Shown here: positions 1 through 8,377 of the stretch, piece by piece
Layout: every line of letters starts with the position of its first letter
Position numbering within the stretch: position 1 is the first letter of the stretch
Source: CBDCCT01 sp965214995
GTDB lineage: Bacteria > Deinococcota > Deinococci > Deinococcales > Trueperaceae
NCBI GenBank assembly: GCA_965214995.1
Contig: CBDCCT010000002.1
Coordinates: 4,526,001 to 4,590,000 of the forward strand
Length of the DNA: 64,000 nt
Direction: 5' to 3'
The notes under the pieces: model-generated
Database searches by the model: none
What the model was told of the DNA's origin: nothing
The model's input: the letters and a program-made list of their open reading frames with translations, nothing else
Made by a program: the position numbers and the translations under genes

Positions 1-2839
1 TGGCTAGGCCAGCACCTCCCGTGTCCGAAGCGCTCACCGTGACGGTCGCCTGGTCGAGGTAGTCGCCGCTCGAGTTCGTCGTTCCACTTACAACAACGTC
101 CACGGTCGGGGCGGTGGTGTCGGCGGCGGGCACGGTGACGCTGAAGTCATTAAACACCGCGTTAAAGGAGCTCGAGCCCCTGCGCTGCGTAGTAAAGACG
201 CCTGCAAAGCTCACCGGGTCTGCGCCACTTAGCGAGACGCCGCCAAAGAATTTGTCGGCGACCGAGAAGCTGCCGAGCTTGACCTCCGCGCCACCGTTAA
301 TGCTATAAAACGCGTCCACTTGCCCCGTCGCCTTGTTGAGCACCAGGGCCACGCGCACGGGTGCGTTGGTGGCTAGGGCGAAGGTGCTCGAGTTGATTTC
401 GTTCGACGAGTCGGCAACCGCGTTCACTTCGCGCAACATTTGCAGCTTGACGTCGCCGCTTCCCATGTTGACGAGCACCAGCTTGAAGTAGTTGTCTTCG
501 TCGAGACCGAACCAGACGCCCAGTTGTTCGGAGTTGGCGTTGCTAGGAAAGTTGGGCTTTAAGAACGTGCTCTCGACGCGCAGGTTTTGGGCATTCGCGT
601 CGACGCCCACGCCGAGCGCGTTGATCTGGGAGTTGGTGTCGGAGCTCGTCGTGCCGCTCCCGCTCGGTTTGAGGTACATGATACCCTTGTTGCTGGCGAT
701 GCTCAGCGCGCCGCCGTTCACCGTAAGTCTGGAGGGCTCGTAGCCGGGAACGTCCGGGTTGCTCGTCGCGCCGTCCGCGGAGATGCGGGCCGAGGGCGGG
801 TCGACCATCGTGAAGCCGGTGCCGACGCCGTTCTTGTCGTTCAGTTCGCCCTCGTCGCCGCTCCAGGTGAGGCTGTAGGGCAGGCTCACTTCAACGTCGC
901 TACAGGGCAGGGTGGAGCGGGGCGTGCAGGCCGTCGGCGAGACCGGCGCGACGGGCCGGACGTTGCGGAGAATCACGACAATATCTTGATAGTCAAAGCC
1001 GCTCGTCGTCTCCTCGGTGGCGACTATGTAAGCGTTGGGAACTACGCCGCTCGAGTTTTTGAGCGGGTAGACCCGCACCTTGTGGCGGTTGGCGGCGTTC
1101 GTTTCCCAGGTGTTCTTACCGTCTTCACTGTAGACGAAGCGGTTGCTGAAGAAGGGCCAGCGCGAATAGAGGCCGAAAGAGGCGTTGCCGGGGTCGAAGG
1201 AGGTCGCGCCCGCTAATGGCGGCAGGAGGCGCTGGCCGTTGCTTACCGGGCTGTTCGACACGGTGAAGAGTTCGGTGGTGCTGCTCTCCGTGTACCAACC
1301 AAAGCCGGTGACGGGCGTGTTGTTCGTCGGGCCGAACACCGCGAGCAGCTCGACGGTGACGTTGCCTGCGCCCGCCTTCTCAAACCTTGGCGCGCTGATT
1401 TCTTCACCCAAGAGTGGTGTGGTGGGCAGGGCGTTGTTGCTGGGGTCGGGGTCGCCGACGGTGACGGGAAGCTCGAGCGTGTCCAGAATCCACTGGAGCG
1501 AGGGCTCGTTGCTCCCGCCCGTGCCGATGACGCCCAGACCACGAACCTTTACTTCGGCCTGCGCGGTGTCCGGGTCGTTGCTCCCGACGCGCAAAAATGC
1601 GCCCTTGGGACCCGTCGAGGTCGGCTTGAACACGACGTTGAGCGTTTGCGAGGTGCCCGCCTGGATGGTAAGGGGCGTCGCGGGTGCGCCTGCAAGCCCG
1701 AACTCGCCTGCATGGGCGCCCACAAAGGAGAGGCCGCTAACGGTAAGCGGCGCGTCGCCGATGTTGCTGAGCGTGACCGTCTGTGCCGCGCTCGTCGCGC
1801 CGTTTTGCGTGGTGTAAACAAGCGGACCGTAAGCGAGCGACAGGTCGGGTGCCGCAGCGCCGGCCCCATTACCCAGCAGGTACTTAGCGCCTAATCCCCC
1901 GACATCAACGGCCACCTTCACGTCGTTGAGCCGCGTGAGCTCGCAGCCTGCGGGTACGCTGGCAGGCAAGCTGCTCCCGATGACGACCACCTTGGTCGCG
2001 TTGACTGCGTTCGCTCTTGCGCACACCGCTGCCGCGCTGTTAGGGGCTTCTTCAGCACTCCGCGTCACCTGTGTGGCTGTGTCGTCTACCGTCGCAAACA
2101 CCAGCGTGAACGAGAACGGCAGGTCCGCTGAGCGGGCCGGGTCAAACGGGAATTTGATGGCGAAGCTCACCAGCCCGCTGCCGTTAGCGGCGATGGCGCG
2201 TCCCCCGCTCGTGTTCCTCGCGCTGTAGCCGTACTCTAAAAGCGTCCCCCCCGGGTTCTGATTCTGCAACGCGTTTATGTCTTGGGCGGCAAAGCCCTGG
2301 AAGTCCGCCTCGCCCTCTTTAACTCCCAGAGTACCGCTGTTGTCCTCCATGCGGTGCGTGGGCAGGATGGTACGCGCGAAGGTGGTGGAGGTGAGCGTCT
2401 CGCCCTTGGCGTTGCGCAGGTCCTTGACCGCGGTGCCGCCAATAGCGCCCGAGGTGTTCATCGCGTAGAACGACAGGTTGGAGAGCGCGCCCCCGTTGTT
2501 CGTCACCCGGTAGGTGCCGTAGAGGTAGCGGAAGCCGTCCTTGTCAATCAGGCCGTTGGACAAGTTTTCGGTGCTGAGTCTGCCGACCAGACCTTGCGTG
2601 GCGAGGCCGGGAACAGCGCTGGTGGTGAGCGTCTGAGAATCAGGGTCGACGGTGAAGGTGACTTCCAACTGGCCCAGCAGCGTTGCGCCCTCTGGTGTGG
2701 GCGTGGGCGTGTCGAGCTGCGGGGGGCGCGAGCGTGAGCAGGCGGCCAGGAGCAGGAGCAAGGACAAGACGATGGCGAGCTTTTTCATGAGGCGTCCTGG
2801 GTGTGAGCGGGAGTGGGGGCGGGGGGACGGGTGCGGCAT
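1..2839 (-). CDS. Large secreted lipoprotein, C-terminus beyond window edge
   Basis: An uninterrupted minus-strand frame of 946 codons runs off the left edge. The N-terminus has a basic stretch, a Leu-rich segment and a lipobox ending LLLAACS, so a lipid-anchored exported protein is expected. Around residues 350-450 there is an ASH/HYDIN-like beta-sandwich (SNIGDAPLTVSGLSF, then a VVFKPTSTG turn). Residues about 570-620 resemble DUF4114-type modules (VRVYPL, then GFDYQDIVV). Residues about 700-910 look like a LamG-type sandwich, and the end starts a new Ig-like repeat (DTTAPTVDVVV). I chose the ATG at 2839 because it follows TAGGAGGTTCC; the ATG at 2788, 17 codons later, gives a more conventional signal peptide but has no good ribosome site. 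The role is probably structural or adhesive; no enzyme motif is visible. Confidence 0.8.
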   Translation of the reverse strand, partial: MPHPSPRPHSRSHPGRLMKKLAIVLSLLLLLAACSRSRPPQLDTPTPTPEGATLLGQLEVTFTVDPDSQTLTTSAVPGLATQGLVGRLSTENLSNGLIDKDGFRYLYGTYRVTNNGGALSNLSFYAMNTSGAIGGTAVKDLRNAKGETLTSTTFARTILPTHRMEDNSGTLGVKEGEADFQGFAAQDINALQNQNPGGTLLEYGYSARNTSGGRAIAANGSGLVSFAIKFPFDPARSADLPFSFTLVFATVDDTATQVTRSAEEAPNSAAAVCARANAVNATKVVVIGSSLPASVPAGCELTRLNDVKVAVDVGGLGAKYLLGNGAGAAAPDLSLAYGPLVYTTQNGATSAAQTVTLSNIGDAPLTVSGLSFVGAHAGEFGLAGAPATPLTIQAGTSQTLNVVFKPTSTGPKGAFLRVGSNDPDTAQAEVKVRGLGVIGTGGSNEPSLQWILDTLELPVTVGDPDPSNNALPTTPLLGEEISAPRFEKAGAGNVTVELLAVFGPTNNTPVTGFGWYTESSTTELFTVSNSPVSNGQRLLPPLAGATSFDPGNASFGLYSRWPFFSNRFVYSEDGKNTWETNAANRHKVRVYPLKNSSGVVPNAYIVATEETTSGFDYQDIVVILRNVRPVAPVSPTACTPRSTLPCSDVEVSLPYSLTWSGDEGELNDKNGVGTGFTMVDPPSARISADGATSNPDVPGYEPSRLTVNGGALSIASNKGIMYLKPSGSGTTSSDTNSQINALGVGVDANAQNLRVESTFLKPNFPSNANSEQLGVWFGLDEDNYFKLVLVNMGSGDVKLQMLREVNAVADSSNEINSSTFALATNAPVRVALVLNKATGQVDAFYSINGGAEVKLGSFSVADKFFGGVSLSGADPVSFAGVFTTQRRGSSSFNAVFNDFSVTVPAADTTAPTVDVVVSGTTNSSGDYLDQATVTVSASDTGGAGLA

Positions 2840-3094
2840 GGAACCTCCTATGGTTTCTGAGAGTATTGTGGGAAAAGAGGCGTTCCGCGGGCGTTCCTTG
2901 GGCGGCTGAGGCAACCCCCATGAACCCTCGGTTGAAGGTGTCTCTAATTGTGTTTGAGCGAGTGCCTTTGCGTCGGTGGCGAGACGGGTTAGAACTTTGT
3001 ACAACGCGGGGTACGTCGCCCCCGGTTCGGGGTGCGGGAGTTTCAGCCTCTAAAGAACTGCGTAAATCTTGGCGCGGCGACTCGGCAAAAAATT

Positions 3095-3134
3095 GCCGCA
3101 CGGTCGAGGCTCTAAAAGCCTCAGCCCGTGCGGC
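3095..3134 (-). terminator. Intrinsic terminator downstream of the 3222-4802 lipoprotein gene
   Basis: A two-tier hairpin has outer arms GCCGCACGG/CCGTGCGGC and inner arms GAGGCT/AGCCTC. Read on the minus strand it is followed by AATTTTTT. It lies about 90 bp past the stop of the lipoprotein gene. The rest of the gap 2840-3221 holds only the ribosome site and presumed promoter of the first gene, plus a 17-bp repeat copy at 2882-2898. Confidence 0.75.
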
Positions 3135-3221
3135 AGATGGGGGTTGCTTAGTTAGACCGAGCTACAGATATCCGGCGCAACCTGTTGGGCGTCGTGACGG
3201 AACGAAACCCGGTTTACGCTT

Positions 3222-4802
3222 CTAGCGGGCAATCCCGACAAGCACCGTGACCCTCACCGTGGCGGTGGCGGTACTCGAGCCCTTGGAGATGGTGTAGCTG
3301 AAGTTAAAGGTCTCGTTGGGGCCGCTGTTGAAGTTGGGGGCGGTGTACTCGATTTTGTTGCCGACAATTTTCGTGCTGCCCAGCGAACCCGTCGCGTCGG
3401 CTGGCTGGGTCACGCTGGCTATTGTCGCGGCTTTGTCGCTGTCGTTGGCGAGCACGTCTATCAAAACGACTCTGCCGTCGCCAGCCGTGTAGGCCGTGGC
3501 GGTATCGTCGTTCGCCTTGAGTGCGGCGGGCGGGGTGCCGCCGCCGTTACCCGTACCGAACGCGTGGGTGCAGGTGTGGGCACTCGCCGCGGGCACAACG
3601 CAAGAGACGGGCGCGCTGGTGGCGCTCCCTGCGGTGTAGACGAGGCTGTAGGTGGTGCTCTGCGACATCATGAGCGACGCGCCCCACTTACCCGCGCCCT
3701 GCGGGAAGAGGCTGACGGTGGCGGTGCCATCGATGCTCACCTGGACGCTGCTGGCACCCGCGGGCACCCCGGTCGCCTCGAGCGTGACCTTGCTAAGCTC
3801 TTTGCCCTTGTCGATAACGACCTCGACGCTATCGTCCACGACAACGGGCGTGGCGATGACCGTGACGGTGCCGGTAGCCGGAGCGCCCCCGCCGACCGCG
3901 TCGCCCGCGGAAACTGAATAGTTAAACGTCGTGTCCGTACCCGCGGGGTCGTACACATGGGTAAAGGTGTGGGAGACGCTGCCGCTGGCGGGGTTGACGT
4001 TAAAGGTTTCGGTTTTGCCGTCGCCCCAGGCCACCGTGAGGCTCGAGACGTCGCTGTTGGCGTCCACAGCCCGTACCGCGAGGCTGAAGGTGTCGCCTTC
4101 ATCTATCTGGGCGGCGGGCGTCGCGGTAAAAGAGATGGCGGGCCGTTCTTCGCCCGGCCCGAGGAGGGTGAGCGCGACGGAGGCGTTGCCCGGGGCTTCT
4201 GAAAGTGCGAGGGTGGCGCCCCCCGTGGCGACGCGCTCCAGGGTGCCGCTAAGCTCCTCGATGAACAGGGGAACCGCGCCCCCCGTGGCGACGCCGACCA
4301 CCGTACCGGAGGCCGTGGCGCCGCTCACCGTGAGGGCCTGCTGAACGCCGCCGACGGTGGCGACCACGACGTTGGAAGCCGAGGAGACGTTGGTGACCGT
4401 GACGCCGACTTGACTCGTCAAGCGGTTCATCACCATGTTGACGGTGGATGTGCCGGGCGCAGTGAAGCCTGTGGCACCCTTGTAAAGCACGATGCCGCCA
4501 GCGTCCGTCCCGCGCGCGGTGAGGGTGTGGGGGCCGGCCGAGACGTTCGTAAGGGTGACGCTGGCGTTGCCGCTCGCGTCAACGTCCACCGGCTGAAGCG
4601 CGCCGCCGTCGAGCTGGAGCGTCACGGTGAGGTCGCTCGGCACGGCCAGAATCTGGATGGTCATGTCGTCGGTGGTGCCGCTTTGGGGGGACGGGCGCTG
4701 CGAACACGCGCCGAGCGTGAGGAGCAGCGCCAGCAGGCCCAGCAGGGCGAGCGGGCGGAAGGGGGTCGTGAGACCCCGGATGGTCATGAGGCGTGTAGAC
4801 AT
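3222..4802 (-). CDS. Secreted lipoprotein with PKD/Ig-like domains
   Basis: This is a 526-residue protein. After a basic N-region and a Leu/Ala-rich core it has the lipobox LLTLGACS, predicting a lipid-modified Cys near residue 33. Residues about 40-120 form a carboxypeptidase-regulatory-like fold, with phrases such as SAGPHTLTARG. Residues about 225-320 contain a PKD-type repeat (VAWGDGKTETFNV). The C-terminal 100 residues resemble a Cadherin/Ig tandem module (VLIDVLANDSD, NFSYTISKG). The ATG at 4802 has AAAGGAG eight bases upstream; a second in-frame ATG lies five codons on. It is probably a surface or periplasmic adhesion or matrix protein, unrelated in sequence to its large neighbour but similar in design. 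It ends upstream of a strong terminator and has a repeat array in its promoter region. Confidence 0.8.
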   Translation of the reverse strand: MSTRLMTIRGLTTPFRPLALLGLLALLLTLGACSQRPSPQSGTTDDMTIQILAVPSDLTVTLQLDGGALQPVDVDASGNASVTLTNVSAGPHTLTARGTDAGGIVLYKGATGFTAPGTSTVNMVMNRLTSQVGVTVTNVSSASNVVVATVGGVQQALTVSGATASGTVVGVATGGAVPLFIEELSGTLERVATGGATLALSEAPGNASVALTLLGPGEERPAISFTATPAAQIDEGDTFSLAVRAVDANSDVSSLTVAWGDGKTETFNVNPASGSVSHTFTHVYDPAGTDTTFNYSVSAGDAVGGGAPATGTVTVIATPVVVDDSVEVVIDKGKELSKVTLEATGVPAGASSVQVSIDGTATVSLFPQGAGKWGASLMMSQSTTYSLVYTAGSATSAPVSCVVPAASAHTCTHAFGTGNGGGTPPAALKANDDTATAYTAGDGRVVLIDVLANDSDKAATIASVTQPADATGSLGSTKIVGNKIEYTAPNFNSGPNETFNFSYTISKGSSTATATVRVTVLVGIAR

Positions 4803-4838
4803 GCGAAACTCCTTTGGGTCGACTGTTTCTGATAGCGC

Positions 4839-4906
4839 TTGACTGGGCGTTTGACTAAATGTTTCTTGACTAGATTCTTGACTGGGTGCTTCTGACGCTC
4901 TCTGAC
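4839..4906. promoter_or_regulatory. Array of TTGACT/TCTGAC direct repeats upstream of the lipoprotein gene
   Basis: TTGACT occurs at 4839, 4851, 4866 and 4878, followed by TCTGAC at 4891 and 4901, giving spacings of 12, 15, 12, 13 and 10 bases. On the minus strand, that of the gene starting at 4802, the unit reads AGTCAA. The array lies 37 to 104 bases before the start codon, where an activator would bind. The near-helical spacing suggests cooperative protein binding, but no regulator is known. Confidence 0.45.
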
Positions 4907-5004
4907 TTTCTGTTGTGGCTAAGCTCTTTGCCTCCTCTCTTGACCTTGGATCCCGGGGGTGGTGCGGGGACTTGTATCCATTGTCTTAAGGGGGCGTTAC
5001 GCCA

Positions 5005-5023
5005 GCGTTCCTTTTTCGGCAGG
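5005..5023. repeat. Dispersed short repeat, copy 1
   Basis: GCGTTCCTTTTTCGGCAGG here matches 5278-5296 at 17 of 19 positions. Both copies are in the non-coding stretch around the small gene at 5058-5246. Confidence 0.5.
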
Positions 5024-5035
5024 ACTTGTCAGCGC

Positions 5036-5053
5036 GCGACGAAAATTCGTCGC
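5036..5053. repeat. Perfect 8-bp inverted repeat after the small gene
   Basis: Arms GCGACGAA and TTCGTCGC are separated by AA. The site lies five bases past the stop of the minus-strand small gene at 5058. It could be a weak terminator, although no T-run follows, or an operator. The remaining sequence from 4907 to 5057 shows no coding signal. Confidence 0.4.
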
Positions 5054-5057
5054 AACG

Positions 5058-5246
5058 CTATTTCGACCGTTTGGGCGAAAACAAAATGACGTTCCCGCCC
5101 GCGTGCTCCTGCAGGGCCTCAAAAAGAGAAGGCCACGAGGTGAGCTTTAGCGTTCTCCTCGTGGCGATGTTTTGTAGGGTGATATCTAGGGCGTCGTCCT
5201 TTTGCCTGATGCGGACGATAAAGCTGGAGTTTCTAAGGTTGCGCAT
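5058..5246 (-). CDS. Small conserved-looking protein downstream of a SARP-type regulator
   Basis: This 62-residue frame has a plausible protein composition: an alternating hydrophobic strand (SFIVRIRQ), a second strand (DITLQNIATRRTLKLTS) and a short helix (WPSLFEALQEH). It resembles small proteins I recall beside BTAD/SARP regulators in other bacteria, with the pattern FxVRIxxxxxxxWxGxVxxxxxGxxxxFxxxxxLxxFL, but I cannot verify the family. It follows the regulator gene on the same strand after a 155-bp gap and has GGACGG just before the ATG. It could be a chance frame; the absence of an equally good competing frame supports it. Confidence 0.5.
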   Translation of the reverse strand: MRNLRNSSFIVRIRQKDDALDITLQNIATRRTLKLTSWPSLFEALQEHAGGNVILFSPKRSK

Positions 5247-5277
5247 CCGTCCAGCGTAGCCGCCGGATGTTCCGCGG

Positions 5278-5296
5278 GCGTTCCTCTTCCGGCAGG
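5278..5296. repeat. Dispersed short repeat, copy 2
   Basis: GCGTTCCTCTTCCGGCAGG pairs with copy 1 at 5005-5023. The adjoining 17 bases at 5269-5285 (GTTCCGCGGGCGTTCCT) are identical to 2882-2898, upstream of the first lipoprotein gene. The repeat family therefore links three non-coding sites in 2.5 kb. Confidence 0.5.
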
Positions 5297-5401
5297 TACT
5301 GTTTTGTCGGAAGGTTCAGTCTGAGCTTTACCGTAGGCGACGTAGTTCGGAGGACGATTCCTGGGTTGAGTCCCGCTCAGCACGGATAAGAACCGCTGTC
5401 T

Positions 5402-6484
5402 TCAGCGCTCGAGCGCGCTCCTCACCAATTTGGGGAGGTGGGGCTCGAGCCACTGAAGCGCCTGCCGCACCTTCTCTTTGGTGGCGGCGTCGCAGGCGGG
5501 GTGGACGAGCGCGAGGACGAGCAGTTCCATCGCGCGGGTGTGGTGGCCGCTGCCGATGAGTCGCTCCGCCAGGCTGGCAACCGCGCGCAAGGCCACGGTC
5601 GGCTCCGGCACGCGCTTAACGATGATGAGCGCTTCTTGCCCCCGCCCGCCCACGTCGGTCATCGTCATGAGCCGCGCGTTGGTGTGCTCCATCAGGGTCA
5701 AAAGTTCGCCTAACTCCGCCTCGTCGCTTAGCGATTGGGGGCGGTCCGTGCTGCGCCGGCCGTAGGTGCGCGTGCCGGAACGTTTCTGCAGCGGCTTTGA
5801 CTGACGGATGGTCTCGATCATCTCCTCCGTCGCGGCGAGCGGCTTGAAGCCCATGTCCCGCAGTTCCTTTCCAAACGCCGCGGCGGCTTCCAGCGCGGCC
5901 TCGCGCTGACCGCTCAGATAAGCGTTGCGGAGAAACGTCTGTAAGGCGTCCTCGGCCAGCGCGTCGCGTTTCAGAAGCGCTTTGGCCGTTTCCGCGGCGT
6001 CGCTATGGTGCCCGGTGCTCTCCAGATCGTTGGCGTAGTGCAGCGAGGCGTCGTGCAGGGCGCGCGCCAAAACCTCGCGCTCGAAGTCGAGCCAGGCCTC
6101 AAATGAGGGCGAGGTCGAGGCGTTGAGCGAGTCCAGAAAAGGTCCCCGGTAGCGTTTTATCGCCTCGAGCCAGCCGCCCTTTTGGAGCGCGGCCTGAAAC
6201 TCCCTGACGTCGGTGGGGACGCGCCAGCGCAGGCGTTCGGGTTCGACCTCGAGCCCCCCCGCCCCGCCAATCTTTTGCGCCTCAAAGAGAAGCTTGCGGA
6301 GGTAGCGCCGCGCGTCCCCTTCGTCGGCGTCGGGCCGGAAAAAGAAGGCGAGCGCCTCGCGGCTTATCCATTCGCCGTAGTAGCCCAAGTAAAGAAGCAG
6401 CCAAGCGGGTTTGGTGAGCGGCAGGTCGCTACGCACGCCGTCCTTTTCGATGGCGGGCGTGCCGAGAAGATGAAGCTTGACCAT
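5402..6484 (-). CDS. SARP/BTAD-family transcriptional regulator
   Basis: Starting at the ATG at 6484 gives 360 residues. The first 90 residues form an OmpR-like winged helix (MVKLHLLGTPAIEKDG, then TKPAWLLLYLGYYGEWISREAL and the DARRYLRKLLFEA recognition region). Residues about 95-230 match the bacterial transcriptional activation domain, with TPR-like helices such as AEDALQTFLRNAYLSGQREAAL. The last 100 residues are helical and of unknown role. The open frame extends 61 codons further to 6667, but that stretch is low-complexity, basic and lacks a ribosome site, so I treat it as untranslated. There is no ATPase domain, unlike AfsR-type proteins. The target is unknown; the two lipoprotein genes downstream are the nearest candidates. 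Confidence 0.8.
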   Translation of the reverse strand: MVKLHLLGTPAIEKDGVRSDLPLTKPAWLLLYLGYYGEWISREALAFFFRPDADEGDARRYLRKLLFEAQKIGGAGGLEVEPERLRWRVPTDVREFQAALQKGGWLEAIKRYRGPFLDSLNASTSPSFEAWLDFEREVLARALHDASLHYANDLESTGHHSDAAETAKALLKRDALAEDALQTFLRNAYLSGQREAALEAAAAFGKELRDMGFKPLAATEEMIETIRQSKPLQKRSGTRTYGRRSTDRPQSLSDEAELGELLTLMEHTNARLMTMTDVGGRGQEALIIVKRVPEPTVALRAVASLAERLIGSGHHTRAMELLVLALVHPACDAATKEKVRQALQWLEPHLPKLVRSALER

Positions 6485-6881
6485 CACCGGGCCGCGCCGG
6501 TTTCGGCTTGAACCGCGGGGGTCCAGAGAGTGAAGGGGCGGTTCGGAGGCGTTTCTCGGCGCGGGCTCGAGCCGCCCTTTTGCCTCCCGTAAGCATCCAG
6601 GTTCATTTTCGCGTTTACGGGGCTTGAGGCGCATCCCTGTTGACGTTCGTACGTTTGCACTGTTCACCCGTTTCGTGAATCAAAAAAGTTTTACAGTCGG
6701 CTCACAAAACACGTGGCGCACGCTGGCGGCGCTCTCTCGGATGGTTGACGCGGTAGGGCTGACCAACGCCTCACACGTCACCGTTGCGCCGCTCTGTCAG
6801 TGTAAGGACCTGACGCTGACAAAACTCTTACACCCCGCGCCGTACAGGCCCGCACGAGCATCTACTAAGGGTTACTTCTGG
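6485..6881. other. Non-coding gap between the regulator and mltG
   Basis: About 400 bases lie between the chosen regulator start and the mltG stop. They hold a weak 6-bp inverted repeat (TGTCAG/CTGACA near 6796-6823), which could end the alaS operon, and AT-rich sequence around 6680-6700 that may carry the regulator promoter. No convincing gene is visible on either strand. Confidence 0.4.
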
Positions 6882-7937
6882 CTAGCGCAGAAACTCCTGC
6901 ACGTCGCGCTCGTGGTCTTCAAACGTCAGGTTAGGCCTGAACACGAGGTTCCGGTCGTGCAGGAAGTAAAAGTAGGGCTCGCCCTCGGGGTTGTCGCGTT
7001 GCGGGTTCAAGACCGCCAGGAGCGCGTCCCGGCCGGGGTTGCTGATGGGCGTCGGGGGCAGCCCTGTGTAGACATAGGTGTTCCAGGGCTGGTCCACCTC
7101 GAAATCGCCCGCGGGCGCGTCGAGTTCCGTCATCGGCTTGCCGAGGCCGTAAGCCACCGTCGGGTCGGACTGCAAAAGCATCCCCTCGTCCAAGCGGTTG
7201 CGGAACACCCCGGCGATAATGGGCATCTCACCAGGCGCGCCCGCCTCGGCCTGGACGACGCTCGCCAGCGTGACCCAGTCGTAGACGCTCAAGTTGTTCG
7301 CTTCGAGCGCCGCTCTCACCTCGGGCGTCAGCTCTTCGTTGAAGCGTTCCAGAATGGCGCCCAGCGCCTCCTCCGGCGTGCTCCCCACCGGGAACTCATA
7401 AGAAGCCGGAAAGAGAAAGCCCTCGAGCGGGGCCGCGTCCGGCACAAAGGAGGGGCGCAACGCGCCGGGCGCTTCAACAAGGTTCATCAGCGTTTCCTCG
7501 TCTCCCAAACCCGCTCCCGCGAGCCTGGCTGCCACATCACTGGCGCGAAATCCCTCGGGGATGACGATTTGCACTATGCGGGGCCGTCCGCCCGACGAGA
7601 GCACACGCGCGACTTCGGGCGCGCTCATGGCGGGGGAGAGACTGTAAAGTCCTTCGCCGATGGAGCGGTCGAGGCCTCTGTAGCGCAGCCAGAGGCTGAA
7701 CACCTGCGGCTGCTTGATGAGCCCCTCGTCCGCGAGTTCTTGCGCCACCCGCGACGCGCCCCAGCCGGGCTCGACCTCGAACGTCTGCGCCGCGCCGCTC
7801 AGCCTTGCCGGGGCGAGCTGGTCTTGTAAATACAGCGCGCCGAGAAGCGCGAAAAGGGCCAAGACGACGAGGGCGAGGAGCAGGGGCCGGGCTCGAGACC
7901 GTCTGGGTGCGGGTTTGGGGGCAGGTACATCGCTCAC
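6882..7937 (-). CDS. mltG: Endolytic murein transglycosylase MltG
   Basis: This 351-residue inner-membrane protein cuts nascent glycan strands in peptidoglycan. It has a basic cytoplasmic start, one membrane segment at residues 18-36, a LysM-like region at about 55-120, and the YceG catalytic domain. Signature motifs are LEGFLFPASYEF (171-182), the catalytic Glu231 in VVQAEAG, FRNRL (245-249), and NTYVYTGLPPTPISNPG (286-302). Translation starts at a GTG whose last bases overlap the ruvX stop (GTGA), so the two are translationally coupled. It is the last gene of the alaS operon. Confidence 0.95.
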   Translation of the reverse strand: MSDVPAPKPAPRRSRARPLLLALVVLALFALLGALYLQDQLAPARLSGAAQTFEVEPGWGASRVAQELADEGLIKQPQVFSLWLRYRGLDRSIGEGLYSLSPAMSAPEVARVLSSGGRPRIVQIVIPEGFRASDVAARLAGAGLGDEETLMNLVEAPGALRPSFVPDAAPLEGFLFPASYEFPVGSTPEEALGAILERFNEELTPEVRAALEANNLSVYDWVTLASVVQAEAGAPGEMPIIAGVFRNRLDEGMLLQSDPTVAYGLGKPMTELDAPAGDFEVDQPWNTYVYTGLPPTPISNPGRDALLAVLNPQRDNPEGEPYFYFLHDRNLVFRPNLTFEDHERDVQEFLR

Positions 7938-8377
7938 CGGCCCAGTTTACCCCCCGCACGTGAAACTTTAGCGAGATAGCTCTCTAAGATAAGCACCGCC
8001 GAGGCCTCGTCCACGCTTCCCTTGTTCTGCCGCTTGCGTCTGGACATCCCGCTCCCCAAGAGGTTGCGGGTGGCGATTTTGGTGGTGAAGCGTTCGTCTT
8101 CAAAGACAAGCTCGAGCCCGTGGTCCTGAAGCACTTTTGCAAAGGCCCGAACTTTCTGCGTCTGCGCCGAGTCGCCGCCGTCGCTCCGCCGCGGCAATCC
8201 GACGACGAGTTTCTGCGCGCCCTCAGTAAGCATCTGCGCCTCAACAGCTTTGATGTCTTCTTCCAAACTGCGGCGGACGATGAAGCCGCGCCCAAAGGCG
8301 AACGATGAGCCCGCCTCGCCCCTCGCCAGCCCGATGCGCGCGTCGCCCACGTCGAGGGCCAAGACGACTTCAGACAC
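7934..8377 (-). CDS. ruvX: Holliday junction resolvase-like / pre-16S rRNA nuclease RuvX (YqgF)
   Basis: The protein is 147 residues with an RNase H-like fold. Family members are implicated in maturation of the 16S rRNA 5' end and resemble Holliday junction resolvases. Visible motifs are the catalytic Asp9 in LALDVGDARIGLA, the VVGLPRRSDG loop, the acidic FEDERFTT and the C-terminal VDEASAVLILESYL. The open frame extends to 8620 but overlaps the upstream gene; the GTG at 8377 is preceded by CCGGAGG at correct spacing and gives the normal family length. It overlaps the upstream YdcF-like gene by eight bases and mltG by four. Confidence 0.93.
   Translation of the reverse strand: MSEVVLALDVGDARIGLARGEAGSSFAFGRGFIVRRSLEEDIKAVEAQMLTEGAQKLVVGLPRRSDGGDSAQTQKVRAFAKVLQDHGLELVFEDERFTTKIATRNLLGSGMSRRKRQNKGSVDEASAVLILESYLAKVSRAGGKLGR

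Noticed and set aside
2652..3225. Plus-strand frames opposite the first lipoprotein start
   Set aside because: They overlap the signal peptide, promoter and a terminator on the minus strand and show no protein character.
6485..6667. 61-codon N-terminal extension of the SARP regulator
   Set aside because: Basic, Pro-rich sequence with no ribosome site; the domain starts cleanly at the ATG at 6484.
6624..7829. 401-codon plus-strand open frame
   Set aside because: Mostly antisense to mltG, with no ribosome site and an Arg-rich composition.
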